Source of the DNA: Thermus composti
GTDB lineage: Bacteria > Deinococcota > Deinococci > Deinococcales > Thermaceae
DNA length: 62,944 nucleotides
Assembly (NCBI RefSeq): GCF_014647535.1
Contig: NZ_BMPJ01000013.1
Location: 1-62,944, forward strand
Reading direction: 5' to 3'
In this document: positions 16,556 to 24,167 of the stretch, in pieces
Numbering within the stretch: the stretch's first letter is position 1
How the letters are laid out: each line of letters begins with the position of its first letter
Notes under the pieces: model-generated
What the model was told of the DNA's origin: nothing
What the model saw: the letters and a program-made list of their open reading frames with translations, nothing else
The model's database searches: none
Program-made: the position numbers and the translations under genes

Positions 16556-17045
16556 GGTTCCGATGATCCGCTGGCTGTCCCTCGTCATAGCCCTTTGTGG
16601 GCTGGCCCTGGCCCAGGATTGGCGGCTTAGCAAGAGCCAAAGCGTCACCACCCAAGGAGCCTCGGCCTGGCGGTACACCCTAAGCCCCAAGACCCAGGAA
16701 GCCCGGGAGCTTTGGCAGAAGCTTTCCGAACAATACCGGGACCACCTGCGGGCGGGGTACCGGGTGGACCTGGGAAGCTGGCGGATTTACTTCCGGGGAG
16801 GAAAGCTTTGGCTGGAACCCCACTGCCCCACCCCCAGCGCCGCCTGCCTCACCTTTGGGGCCCTACCCGTTCCCAAGACGCGGCAGGACCATCTGCTTCT
16901 GGAGCTTTCCGCCCTGCTGGACCGCGCTCTAAGGGAGGCGCAAAGCACCGGGGGTAGCCTCACCCTAAGCCGGCTCTTCCGGGTGGAGCTTAGGCGGAAC
17001 CAGGCCCCACCCTATCCCGCAAGCCCCTCGGGGTGGAAACCCTGA
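16506..17045 (+). CDS. Hypothetical exported protein with a borrowed N-terminus
   Basis: The frame codes for 179 aa. Its first 16 residues (MPENRLLERLEKLEGI) copy the start of the coiled-coil protein at 18696. From residue 20 (ATG at 16563) it looks like a normal exported protein: MIRWLSLVIALCGLALA is a signal peptide with likely cleavage at ALA|QD. The mature part holds a Cys pair (PHCPTPSAACL) and WRIYFRGGKLWLEP but no family I know. The leaderless box fits the ATG at 16506, while the signal peptide fits a start at 16563. Either the module brought a promoter to an older gene, or the signal works internally. It lies just upstream of the LptD-like gene. Confidence 0.65.
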   Translation: MPENRLLERLEKLEGIWVPMIRWLSLVIALCGLALAQDWRLSKSQSVTTQGASAWRYTLSPKTQEARELWQKLSEQYRDHLRAGYRVDLGSWRIYFRGGKLWLEPHCPTPSAACLTFGALPVPKTRQDHLLLELSALLDRALREAQSTGGSLTLSRLFRVELRRNQAPPYPASPSGWKP

Positions 17046-17056
17046 AGGCCTTCTGG

Positions 17057-17062
17057 TATCGT
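17057..17062 (+). promoter_or_regulatory. -10 box of the LptD-like gene
   Basis: TATCGT is followed by seven bases and the ATG at 17070, the leaderless layout. A weak TTGGAA-like -35 (TGGAAA at 17034) lies 17 bases upstream. Confidence 0.45.
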
Positions 17063-17069
17063 CTTCCCC

Positions 17070-18686
17070 ATGAAGCGGCTTTGGGGCTGGGCCTTGCTTC
17101 TGGGGGTTGCCTTAGCGGGGCCTTGCGCGGAAAGGCCCTACACCCTGGAGACCGAGGAAGGCCTCCTAGGCGGGGAAAACCTGAGCTACGACGGCGAGGT
17201 CCTGGTCTTTGAGGGAAGGGCCTGCCTGGAGCGGGAAGGGCTTTACCTCGAGGCCCCCCTCCTCCGCTACCAGGAGGGGGAAGGCTTCCAGGGAGAGAAT
17301 CTCCGGGGCGAGGCCGAGGGCTGGCGGCTTCAGGCGGAAAAGCTTAAGGGGAAAACCCTCGAGGAAGTGCGGCTGGAAAAGGGTAGCCTCAAGGCCCGGG
17401 CAGCGAAGGTCCTTCTGGAACGCCCCCCTTTGGGCCAAGGGGTCTACCTGGAAAGCCCCGCTTACCGGGTGAAGGCGGAGGAGGCCCGCTTCACCCGGGA
17501 GGAAGCCCAGCTCAAGGGCTTCCTAGCCACCCCTTGCCCCTGCGGGGAGGATCTCCGCCTTTCCATGGAGGAGGCCCGCTTTGACGTGGCCACGGGGGAG
17601 CTTCTGGGGGAGGCTTCCTTGGGGCTATGGGGGGTGGAGATCCCCCTGGGGGAGGCCAGGGCCAACGCCAACCGAAGGCCCGCCCTGGAAAGCCCCCTCG
17701 TCTTTGGAAGCACCCCGGACGGGGGGCTAAGCTTTGGCCTAAAGGCCTTTCCCCTGCCCAAGCCGGGGGAGGAAATCGGGCGCTGGGAAAGGCGGCTCAC
17801 CCTTCTGGGAAAGGGCCTCGGCACCGAGGAGGCCGCCTTGGTCTTGGGCCTCCGGGAGGGGACCAAGGGGGCGGAGGTGCAGCTCGGGTACGCCGCCGGG
17901 GTGCGGGCCTTCTGGGACGACCTCTACTTCGCCGCCACCCCCACGCCCCCTGACCAGGACACCCCCCGCCTCGAGGCCCGCTACCGGCCCACCTTCCGCC
18001 TCCAGGGCCTCACCCTAAGCCCCTTCCTGCGCTACGCGGAGACGGGAAAAAGCCAGGGGTGGACCCTGGGGCTAGAAGGAAGCTACCGCCACACCCTTCA
18101 GGAAGGCCCCTTCCGCCTCACGCTAAACCCCAGCTTCCTGGGGGCCCTCTACCCGGGCACCGGATACCCCGCCTACCTGGCCCTAGGGGGAAGCCTCGAG
18201 GGCGGCTACCGGGAAGGGGACCTGGTCCTAAGGGCGGGGTACGCCGGGCGGCTTGAGCCCCTGGAGAAGACCCCGCCCTTCACCTACGAGAACCGGGACG
18301 AGTTCCAGAGGCTCTTCCTGGAAGGTGGCTACGGCCCCTTGAGCCTGGCCTACACCCTGGAAAACCCCCTGGGCAACCGACTGGACCGGCTGGAGGGCCG
18401 CTTCCAGGACCCTAGCCTCGGCACCTTCCGGGCCGCCTACGTGCGGGGAAGCTACGAAGAGGTGCGCCTCGTCTACGCCATGCCCCTGCCGGACCGCGCC
18501 TGCTGCCAGGCCCTCTGGCTCGCCCCCGAGGTGGGGTTGAACCGGGAGGGGCTGACCCGCTACGGGGCCACCCTCCGCTACTACGACGGCTGCTTCGCCT
18601 ACGAGCTAAGGGCGCAAAACGTCCTCAAGGGGCAGTACGACGAGACCACGGGGCTTTCCTTCTCCTTCGGCCTAAGCCTCCGCTAA
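17070..18686 (+). CDS. LptD/OstA-like outer-membrane protein
   Basis: This 538-aa protein starts with a signal peptide (about residues 1-17, LLLGVALA|GP). Residues about 20-190 show repeated short beta segments (for example YDGEVLVFEGRACLEREGLYLEAP, quoted in parts as SYDGEVLVFEG and YLEAPLLRYQEG) like the OstA/LptA beta-jellyroll. The rest is full of alternating aromatic/hydrophobic strands and ends GLSFSFGLSLR, typical of a beta-barrel. In Proteobacteria LptD inserts LPS into the outer membrane. It is shorter than E. coli LptD (784 aa). Paired cysteines occur (PCPCGED, RACCQAL). Thermus is generally held to lack LPS, so the cargo is unknown. A distant LptC/A-like and LptF-like pair lies at 21.2-22.9 kb. 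Confidence 0.7.
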   Translation: MKRLWGWALLLGVALAGPCAERPYTLETEEGLLGGENLSYDGEVLVFEGRACLEREGLYLEAPLLRYQEGEGFQGENLRGEAEGWRLQAEKLKGKTLEEVRLEKGSLKARAAKVLLERPPLGQGVYLESPAYRVKAEEARFTREEAQLKGFLATPCPCGEDLRLSMEEARFDVATGELLGEASLGLWGVEIPLGEARANANRRPALESPLVFGSTPDGGLSFGLKAFPLPKPGEEIGRWERRLTLLGKGLGTEEAALVLGLREGTKGAEVQLGYAAGVRAFWDDLYFAATPTPPDQDTPRLEARYRPTFRLQGLTLSPFLRYAETGKSQGWTLGLEGSYRHTLQEGPFRLTLNPSFLGALYPGTGYPAYLALGGSLEGGYREGDLVLRAGYAGRLEPLEKTPPFTYENRDEFQRLFLEGGYGPLSLAYTLENPLGNRLDRLEGRFQDPSLGTFRAAYVRGSYEEVRLVYAMPLPDRACCQALWLAPEVGLNREGLTRYGATLRYYDGCFAYELRAQNVLKGQYDETTGLSFSFGLSLR

Positions 18687-18745
18687 AATGAGACCATGCC
18701 GGAAGACCGCCTGCTGGAGCGCCTGGAGAAGCTGGAAGGGATCGT
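18684..18745 (+). repeat. Copy B of the duplicated promoter-plus-start module
   Basis: TAAAAT, six bases and ATGCCGGAAGAC, then about 16 codons nearly identical to those at 16506. The -10 box lies inside the last codons of the LptD-like gene (stop at 18686). This is probably the parent copy, since the coiled-coil pattern continues smoothly from it. Confidence 0.8.
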
Positions 18746-19328
18746 GGAGACCACGGTCCGGATGCTTCCTCCCCTCATCAACGATCTTTCCCGGCGGATT
18801 GACGGGCTGCGGGAAGAGATGCAGGGGTTGGAGGCCAAGCTGGAGGGGCGGATCCAGCAGTTGGAAACCAAGCTGGAAGCGCGGATCCAGCAGGTGGAAA
18901 CCAAGCTGGAAGAACGGATCCAACAGACCAAAACCGAGCTGGAAGGACGCATCCAAGCCGTTGAAACCAGGCTGGAAGCGCGGATCCAGCAGGTAGAAAC
19001 CAAGCTGGAAGGGCGTATCCAAGCCGTTGAAACCAGGCTGGAAGAACGGATCCAACAGGCAGAAGCCAAGCTAGAAGAACAGATCCAGCAGACCAAAACC
19101 GAGCTGGAAGGACGTATCCAAACCGTAGAAACCAAGCTGGAAGAGCGCATTCAAGCCGTGGAAACCAAGCTGGAAGGACGTATCCAAACCTTAGAAACCA
19201 AGCTGGAAGAGCGGATAGAGCACCTCCGCCAGGAGGTGAAGGCCGAGATCAACACCGCCTTCAACAAGGCCATGCTCCTCTTCACCGCCATCGGGGTGGT
19301 CCTGGCCCTCCTCTCCCTATTGCGCTAA
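18696..19328 (+). CDS. Hendecad-repeat coiled-coil protein with C-terminal membrane anchor
   Basis: A 210-aa protein. Residues 45-176 are twelve tandem copies of an 11-residue unit close to VETKLEERIQQ. Hendecads give a right-handed, nearly straight coiled coil, here about 130 residues long (roughly 20 nm if one helix). After a short linker (HLRQEVKAEINTAFNKA) a single transmembrane helix (about 190-208) ends the chain. No signal peptide is present, so the rod should lie in the cytoplasm unless inserted the other way. I know no exact family; DUF1640-like proteins share the layout. It follows the LptD-like gene by nine bases and its stop overlaps that of the convergent gene. Confidence 0.8.
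   Translation: MPEDRLLERLEKLEGIVETTVRMLPPLINDLSRRIDGLREEMQGLEAKLEGRIQQLETKLEARIQQVETKLEERIQQTKTELEGRIQAVETRLEARIQQVETKLEGRIQAVETRLEERIQQAEAKLEEQIQQTKTELEGRIQTVETKLEERIQAVETKLEGRIQTLETKLEERIEHLRQEVKAEINTAFNKAMLLFTAIGVVLALLSLLR
18828..19223 (+). repeat. Twelve in-frame 33-bp repeats
   Basis: Each unit codes for an 11-residue hendecad (consensus VETKLEERIQQ). Units differ by a few bases, so they are expanded but diverging. Several are close to identical, for example those beginning at the codons for VETRLEARIQQ and VETRLEERIQQ. Slippage between units could change the rod length between strains. Confidence 0.85.
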
Positions 19329-19732
19329 GGCGGCTCCACCCGAAGCCCCCGGAGGAAGAGGTTCCGGTCCTTAGGGGGCTGGTAAAGGTCGTTGGTGAAG
19401 GCCAGGGCCACCGTGCCCTTCCCCGTAACACGCACCCGCACCGTCATCCGGCCCAAGACCTCCCCTTCCCAAAGCACACGGCTTCCCTCCACCACCACGG
19501 CGTGGGGGCCCTGGCCTTGGGCGGGGGTGCCCTCGAGGTCCAGGACCAAGGTGGCCTCCCGGCAAAGGGGCAGGGCGATGGCCCCGTTGCTCCAAAGCTC
19601 CGCCCGCTCGGGAAGGGGCCCGGGAAGACACCCCTCCCCCTCGAGGGGCCTTGGGGAAAGGGCCCGGGAGAGAGCGAGGAGGGAAACCCCCAAGGCCCCC
19701 AGGAAGAAGAGGCCGTAAAGCGCCCCCCTCAC
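19325..19732 (-). CDS. Membrane-anchored beta-sandwich (carbohydrate-binding-like) protein
   Basis: A 135-aa protein with an N-terminal transmembrane helix (about 5-22) and an outside domain rich in beta strands. The ending FTNDLYQPPKDRNLFLRGLRVEPP (quoted in part: DLYQPPKDRNLFLRGL) resembles CBM60-like xylan-binding modules, which often end in D-R-N-L-x-v-d-x-i. Sugar binding is therefore plausible, not shown. Its GTG overlaps the stop of the O-antigen-ligase-like gene (GTGA), so it is coupled to it. Its stop overlaps that of the coiled-coil gene (CTAA). Confidence 0.6.
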   Translation of the reverse strand: MRGALYGLFFLGALGVSLLALSRALSPRPLEGEGCLPGPLPERAELWSNGAIALPLCREATLVLDLEGTPAQGQGPHAVVVEGSRVLWEGEVLGRMTVRVRVTGKGTVALAFTNDLYQPPKDRNLFLRGLRVEPP

Positions 19733-21165
19733 CGCGTCACCTCCTCCTCTAAGAGGTAGCGGGGCCTTAGGGCCAGGCGGTGCTGGCTGAAAAGGACCAC
19801 CCGAAGCCGGTAGCGCCCCGGGGGAAGCCCTTCGGGAAGGGCGAAGCGGATGGGCCCATCCGCCCTCCACTCCCATCCCAGGCGCTGGCACCCCTTGGCC
19901 TCGCAAAGCCACACCTGGGCCCGGTACCCTTCCCCTCCAAGCAGGCGCACCACCCCCACCCCCTCTCGGGGAAGGACGGCGTAGGCCAAAAGGGGCGGCG
20001 GGGGCTCGGGGCGGCTTGCCAGGTAGAGGAAGGGCAAGGCCCAAAGCAAAGCCAAAACCCCCGCCCACCCCAAGGCCCCCGGGAAGGGGTCCCGCCGGGC
20101 CAGGGCCATCCCCCCGGCGAGGAAGAAGACCTCCCCCCGAAAAGGGCTTGGGACGCTAAAGGGGTTGTCCACCATCCCCATGGCGGCGTAGGCCAGGAGC
20201 AGGGTAAAAAGCAGGCCCTCCCCCCAGGCCGCCGCCAAGAACCCCCCCACCAGCAAAAGAAGCCCCAAGGCCCCGGGGAGGCCGCTTTCCCCTAAAGCCT
20301 GGAGGAGGTGGTTGTGGGCGAACTGCCACAACCCCCCCAAGGGCCTAAGGCCCTCGGAGCAGTGAAGGCCCTTGGCCTCGAGGAGGGGAAAGAGAAAGCA
20401 CTCCCCGAAAAGGGTCCCCCGGAGGTAGTCCCCCAGCACATAAGGCCCCACCCCGGTCCAGGGGTGCTCGCTAAAGACCTCGTAGGCCCTAAGCCAAAGC
20501 CCCTCCCGCCCCGAGAGGTGGGCCTCAAAGAAGCGCTCGGAGACCGGGGTGTCCAGGCTCGCCGCCAAGGCGAGAAGCAGGCCGCCGAGCCCCAAAGCCC
20601 AAAGCCCCCGCCCCCGGAAAAGAAGCCCCCCGCCCCCCCCCACCAGGAGGGCCAGCATCCCCCCGCGGCTTCCGGAAAGCAAAAGGACCGCCCCCCCAAG
20701 AAGGCCCAAGAGGAGGCGGAAGGGCCAGGGATAGCGCACGTACAGGGCCAGGAAGACCCCCAAGGCCCCCATGAGCCCAAGGCCCACGGGGCTATGGAAG
20801 GGGTGCATGAGGCGCACCTCCCCCGCCTTGTCCCCGAAGGCCCAGAAGGTGGCCCCAAAGGCGGTGAGGTAAAGGAGAACAAGTCCCACCCCCAAAGGGG
20901 CCATGGCCTCCTTGGGCGCCTTTTCCGCCAGGGCCACCCCCGCCCCAAGAAGCCCCAGGACGTAAAGGAGCCGGCCCAGGGCCAAGGGCAGGGCCCAAGG
21001 CTCCGGGGCGAAAAGGGCGGGCCCCAAGAGGGAAAGGGCGTAGAGGAGAAGAAGGACCTTGCCCCCCCGGGAAAGCCCCCGAAGCCTCGGGAGGAAAAGA
21101 AGGGAAAGAAGGGCCAAAGGAGGGAATAAAGGTGCTAAGGCAAGACCCAAGGCCAGGGCACGCAC
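19729..21165 (-). CDS. O-antigen ligase/polymerase-like membrane protein
   Basis: This 478-aa protein has about 11 transmembrane helices in its first 370 residues and a C-terminal soluble beta-rich part. The Wzy_C/WaaL signatures are present: LLLSGSRGGMLAL, then GREGLWLRAYEVFSEHPWTGVG and WQFAHNHLLQALGESGLPG, the last with the conserved HNxxL motif. Such proteins join polysaccharide units or transfer glycans to a lipid or protein outside the inner membrane. The polysaccharide operon at 7-16 kb has no obvious Wzy, so this could be its polymerase or ligase. It starts at a GTG seven bases after TAGAGT and is divergent from the LptA/C-like gene. Confidence 0.85.
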   Translation of the reverse strand: MRALALGLALAPLFPPLALLSLLFLPRLRGLSRGGKVLLLLYALSLLGPALFAPEPWALPLALGRLLYVLGLLGAGVALAEKAPKEAMAPLGVGLVLLYLTAFGATFWAFGDKAGEVRLMHPFHSPVGLGLMGALGVFLALYVRYPWPFRLLLGLLGGAVLLLSGSRGGMLALLVGGGGGLLFRGRGLWALGLGGLLLALAASLDTPVSERFFEAHLSGREGLWLRAYEVFSEHPWTGVGPYVLGDYLRGTLFGECFLFPLLEAKGLHCSEGLRPLGGLWQFAHNHLLQALGESGLPGALGLLLLVGGFLAAAWGEGLLFTLLLAYAAMGMVDNPFSVPSPFRGEVFFLAGGMALARRDPFPGALGWAGVLALLWALPFLYLASRPEPPPPLLAYAVLPREGVGVVRLLGGEGYRAQVWLCEAKGCQRLGWEWRADGPIRFALPEGLPPGRYRLRVVLFSQHRLALRPRYLLEEEVTR

Positions 21166-21172
21166 GGGGTAA

Positions 21173-21178
21173 ACTCTA
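21173..21178 (-). promoter_or_regulatory. -10 box of the O-antigen-ligase-like gene
   Basis: TAGAGT on the minus strand, seven bases before the GTG at 21165. A TTGCTG lies about 15 bases further upstream as a possible -35. The divergent LptA/C-like promoter is 40 bases away. Confidence 0.5.
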
Positions 21179-21217
21179 CCAAAACCCCGCCCTCAGCAAG
21201 CCCTAAGGGAGGTGGGG

Positions 21218-21223
21218 TAAAGT
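21218..21223 (+). promoter_or_regulatory. -10 box of the LptA/C-like operon
   Basis: TAAAGT is followed by seven bases and ATG at 21231. This favours that ATG over an in-frame GTG at 21222. Confidence 0.5.
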
Positions 21224-21230
21224 GCAGGAC

Positions 21231-21848
21231 ATGAGGGGCTTTGTCGTAGGGCTTTTCCTGGGCCTCGCCCTGGCCGCCCGCTTCGCCACCTTCAGCGTGG
21301 AGCCCTTCGGGGCCCAGCGGGTGAACCTGGACACCGGCGTCACCACCCTTCCCCAAGGGGGGATCCTCACCGACAACGAGAACGGGCTCCGCCTGAAAGG
21401 CGGCTACATAGAGTACAAGGAGGGAAGCTTCGTCCGTGCCAAGGGGGTGGAGCTCCTCTCCCAGGAGGAGACCTTCCTGGCGGACGCCCTGGAGCACGAG
21501 ATCCCCAAGCAGGAGGCCCGCTTCCAAAACCTCACCTTCAGCAACGCCGACTTCCAGAACCTCAAGGCCAAACGCGCCCTGGCCCTCTTCGCCGAGGACG
21601 TGGTGGTGCTCAAGGGAAGCGTGCGGGCGGAGAAGCCCTTCCTCGAGGCCGAAACCCTGGTGGTGGACCTGAAGGGCCGCCAGGCCTTAGCCCTCGGCCC
21701 CTTCGTCTACAAGGAGGGGAAGGCCACCCTTAGGGGCCAAGGGGAAAACGCCCGGCTCTACCTCCGCTTCCAAGGGGGCAAGGTCCAGGCCAGCACCAAG
21801 GTCCCCCAGGAGGCCCTCCGCCTCGCCCGCTACGCCGCCCGCCTATGA
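21231..21848 (+). CDS. LptA/LptC-like exported protein
   Basis: A 205-aa protein with a hydrophobic N-terminus (FVVGLFLGLALAARF) that is a signal peptide or anchor. The rest shows repeated short strands with the OstA/LptC rhythm, for example LRLKGGYIEYKEGSFVRAKG, LTFSNADFQNLKAKRALALF and VVDLKGRQALALGP. LptA/LptC proteins form the beta-jellyroll bridge that carries lipid from inner to outer membrane. The stop overlaps the start of the LptF/G-like permease by four bases (ATGA), as expected if they work together. The similarity is by pattern only and should be tested by profile search. Confidence 0.65.
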   Translation: MRGFVVGLFLGLALAARFATFSVEPFGAQRVNLDTGVTTLPQGGILTDNENGLRLKGGYIEYKEGSFVRAKGVELLSQEETFLADALEHEIPKQEARFQNLTFSNADFQNLKAKRALALFAEDVVVLKGSVRAEKPFLEAETLVVDLKGRQALALGPFVYKEGKATLRGQGENARLYLRFQGGKVQASTKVPQEALRLARYAARL

Positions 21849-22951
21849 CCCTTTACCGCTACGTCCTCAAGGAGAGCCTTCCCGTTTTCCTCCTGGCCCT
21901 GGCCTTCCTCACCGCCGTCTACCTCTTCGGCTTCTTCTACGCTGGGGCCCGGTGGCTGGAAGGGGTCCCGCTTTTAAAGGTCCTCCGCTGGCTCTCCTAC
22001 CACATCCCCGGGGTCTTGGTCCAGGTCTTCCCCATCGCCGTGGTGGTGACCACGGTCCTGGTCTTCGGCAGGCTCTCGGCGGAAGGGGCCCAGTTCGCCC
22101 TCCTCTCGGGGGGGATCCCCCTCTTCAGGGCCGCCCTTCCCCTCCTCCTCGTGGGCGGGGTGCTTTCGGGGGTGGCCCTTTACCTCCAGGAGTACCTGGT
22201 TCCCCACTACAACGAGCGGGTGCGGGTGGCCTGGTGGGACGAGATCCACACGGAAGGGGCGGGCCTCCACCGCCTGGTGGGGCTCCAGATCCCCATCGGC
22301 AAGGGGAAAAGCCTCTACTTTGAGGGGTTTGACTGGCAAACCAAGGAGATGCTCGGGGTGCGCATCGCCACCTTCCAGGGGGAGGAGGGCACCTTCCTCT
22401 TCGCCGAGCGGGGAAGCTGGGAGGGCAAGACCATCACCCTTAAGGACTACCGCTACTACCGGGTGGACTTCCGGGCGGTGCCGGGGCTGGAGACCGCCCC
22501 CGACCTCCTGGCCCAGGTGCGGCAGGTCTTCCGGGTGGCAAGCCAAGGAAGCCTTCTGGAGGTAGAGTCGGACCTTTCCCGCTCCCGGGCCATCGCCGAC
22601 TACGCCGACACCTTTAGCTTCGGCCAGGATAGCCTTTCCGAGGCCTACCGGAAGCTCAAAGACCCCTTTCTTCCCCCTTTGGAGCGGTGGCGGGCCCGAC
22701 TTGAGTTCCACTCCAAGCTGGCCCTGCCCCTGGCCAACCTGGTCCTGGTGCTTCTGGCCGCGGCCATGGCCCTGCGCTACGGGAGGAGCACAGGGCTCGC
22801 CTTGGGGATGAGCGTGGTCCTGGCCCTGGCCTACTACGGGACCTTCTTCCTGGGGCGCTCCTTAGCGGGGATTGGGGCCTTGCCCCCGGAGCTTGGGGCC
22901 TGGGGGGCGGATGCCCTCTTCCTCCTCCTGGGGATCCGGGCCCTGCGCTAA
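21845..22951 (+). CDS. LptF/LptG (YjgP/YjgQ) family permease
   Basis: This 368-aa inner-membrane protein has the LptF/G layout. It begins TLYRYVLKESLPVFLLALAF, the usual Y-x-x-[KR]-E-x-L opening, followed by three helices to about residue 115. A periplasmic domain (about 120-280) contains short strands such as LYFEGFDWQTKEMLGVRIATF, and three further helices end the protein. In Proteobacteria LptF and LptG form the membrane part of the LptB2FG ABC transporter that lifts LPS out of the membrane. Only one such gene and no lptB are seen here, so the ATPase and any second permease must be elsewhere. Confidence 0.85.
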   Translation: MTLYRYVLKESLPVFLLALAFLTAVYLFGFFYAGARWLEGVPLLKVLRWLSYHIPGVLVQVFPIAVVVTTVLVFGRLSAEGAQFALLSGGIPLFRAALPLLLVGGVLSGVALYLQEYLVPHYNERVRVAWWDEIHTEGAGLHRLVGLQIPIGKGKSLYFEGFDWQTKEMLGVRIATFQGEEGTFLFAERGSWEGKTITLKDYRYYRVDFRAVPGLETAPDLLAQVRQVFRVASQGSLLEVESDLSRSRAIADYADTFSFGQDSLSEAYRKLKDPFLPPLERWRARLEFHSKLALPLANLVLVLLAAAMALRYGRSTGLALGMSVVLALAYYGTFFLGRSLAGIGALPPELGAWGADALFLLLGIRALR

Positions 22952-22971
22952 ACTGAGGCCCACGAGGCGCC

Positions 22972-24066
22972 GTGGCCCGGCTTAGGATCGGCATGGTGGC
23001 CTACCCCGTCTTAGGGGGGAGCGGCACGGTGGCGGCGGAACTGGCCCACCGCCTTGCCCGGATGGGGCACGGGGTCTACATCTTCGCCACGGCCCGGCCC
23101 TTCCGCCTTCCCGAGGACACGAAGGCGGTCTACGTGCCCGTCCCCCTCCCCTACTACCCCGTCTTCCCCGGGCCCCTTTACACCCTTTCCCTGGCGGGCA
23201 CCTTGGAACGGGAGGCCAGGCGGCTTGGGCTGGACCTGGTCCACACCCACTACGCCGTCCCCCACGCCGCCGCCGCCTATCTGGCCTTTGGCGAGGCCTT
23301 TCCCCTGGTCCACACCCTCCACGGCACGGATGTCTCCGTTTTGGGCCTGGACCCCGCCTTCCACGGGCCCACCCGGCGGGCCCTCCAGGCGGCCCGGGCC
23401 ACCACCGCCGTGAGCCAGGCCCTGGCCCGGGAAGCGGAGAAGGCCTTTGGGATAAAGCCCGTGGTCATCCCCAATGCCGTGGACCCCGAGCGCTTCCGCC
23501 CGAGGCCCGAGCGCAAGCGGCTCTACGCCGCGGAGGGGGAGGCCCTTTTGGTGCACGCCTCCAACTTCCGGCCCATCAAAAGGGTCCCGGACATCGTCCG
23601 GGCCTTCGCCAAGGTGAGGAAACGCCTGCCCGCAAGGCTCCTCCTCCTGGGCAAAGGCCCGGAGGAGGAGGAGGCCCGCCGGGTGGCCCGGGAGCTGGGG
23701 GTGGAGGCCTGGGTCCGCTTCCTCCCTCCCACCCCCCATCCCGAGGAGGTGCTGGGAGCGGCGGACCTCTTTCTTCTCGCCTCGGAGGAGGAATCCTTCG
23801 GTCAGGCGGCCCTGGAGGCCCTAGCCTCCGGCGTCCCCGTGGTGGCCACGGCGGTGGGGGGTGTGGGGGAGGTGGTGACCCCCGAGGTGGGGAGGCTCGT
23901 GGAGCTTGGGGACCTGGAGGGGCTTGCGGAGGCGGCGGTGGAACTCCTCACCCACCCCAGGCTCCCCGAGATCCGAAAGCGGGCCCGGGCCTACGCCATA
24001 GAGCGCTTCCACCCCGAGCGCATCACCCGGGCCTACCTGGAGGTGTACGAAAAGGCCCTGGGATGA
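22972..24066 (+). CDS. bshA: BshA, N-acetylglucosaminyl-malate synthase (bacillithiol pathway)
   Basis: A 364-aa GT4 enzyme that joins GlcNAc from UDP-GlcNAc to L-malate, the first step of bacillithiol synthesis. Family-specific stretches are AYPVLGGSGTVAAELAHRLA near the start, LVHTHYAVPHAAAAYLA, HTLHGTDVSVLGLDP and LLVHASNFRPIKRVPDIVRA, and the donor motif EESFGQAALEALASGVPVV; these match BshA rather than general GT4 enzymes. No bshB or bshC is seen in the window. It follows the permease by 20 bases and starts with GTG; a TAAACT box overlaps the permease stop, 17 bases upstream. Confidence 0.85.
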   Translation: MARLRIGMVAYPVLGGSGTVAAELAHRLARMGHGVYIFATARPFRLPEDTKAVYVPVPLPYYPVFPGPLYTLSLAGTLEREARRLGLDLVHTHYAVPHAAAAYLAFGEAFPLVHTLHGTDVSVLGLDPAFHGPTRRALQAARATTAVSQALAREAEKAFGIKPVVIPNAVDPERFRPRPERKRLYAAEGEALLVHASNFRPIKRVPDIVRAFAKVRKRLPARLLLLGKGPEEEEARRVARELGVEAWVRFLPPTPHPEEVLGAADLFLLASEEESFGQAALEALASGVPVVATAVGGVGEVVTPEVGRLVELGDLEGLAEAAVELLTHPRLPEIRKRARAYAIERFHPERITRAYLEVYEKALG

Positions 24067-24134
24067 GGGCCCGCACGTGGGCACCTCCCCAGAGGACCCC
24101 CTGGTTTTAGCCTGCGCGCACGCCCTTTTGGGGC

Positions 24135-24162
24135 CCCCACCGCGGCTTTCGCCGCGGTGGGG
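24135..24162. terminator. 12-bp GAAA-loop hairpin between bshA and lon
   Basis: A perfect 12-bp stem (24135-24146 with 24151-24162) with a TTTC loop on plus, GAAA on minus. It lies between convergent genes. The same hairpin, one base pair changed, occurs at 59304-59331 in another convergent gap, so it is a repeated element as well as a terminator. The rest of 24067-24167 shows no gene. Confidence 0.75.
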
Positions 24163-24167
24163 AGTAT

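Noticed and set aside
18828-19223. 33-bp repeats as a CRISPR array
   Set aside because: Units are contiguous without spacers and code in frame for a coiled coil.
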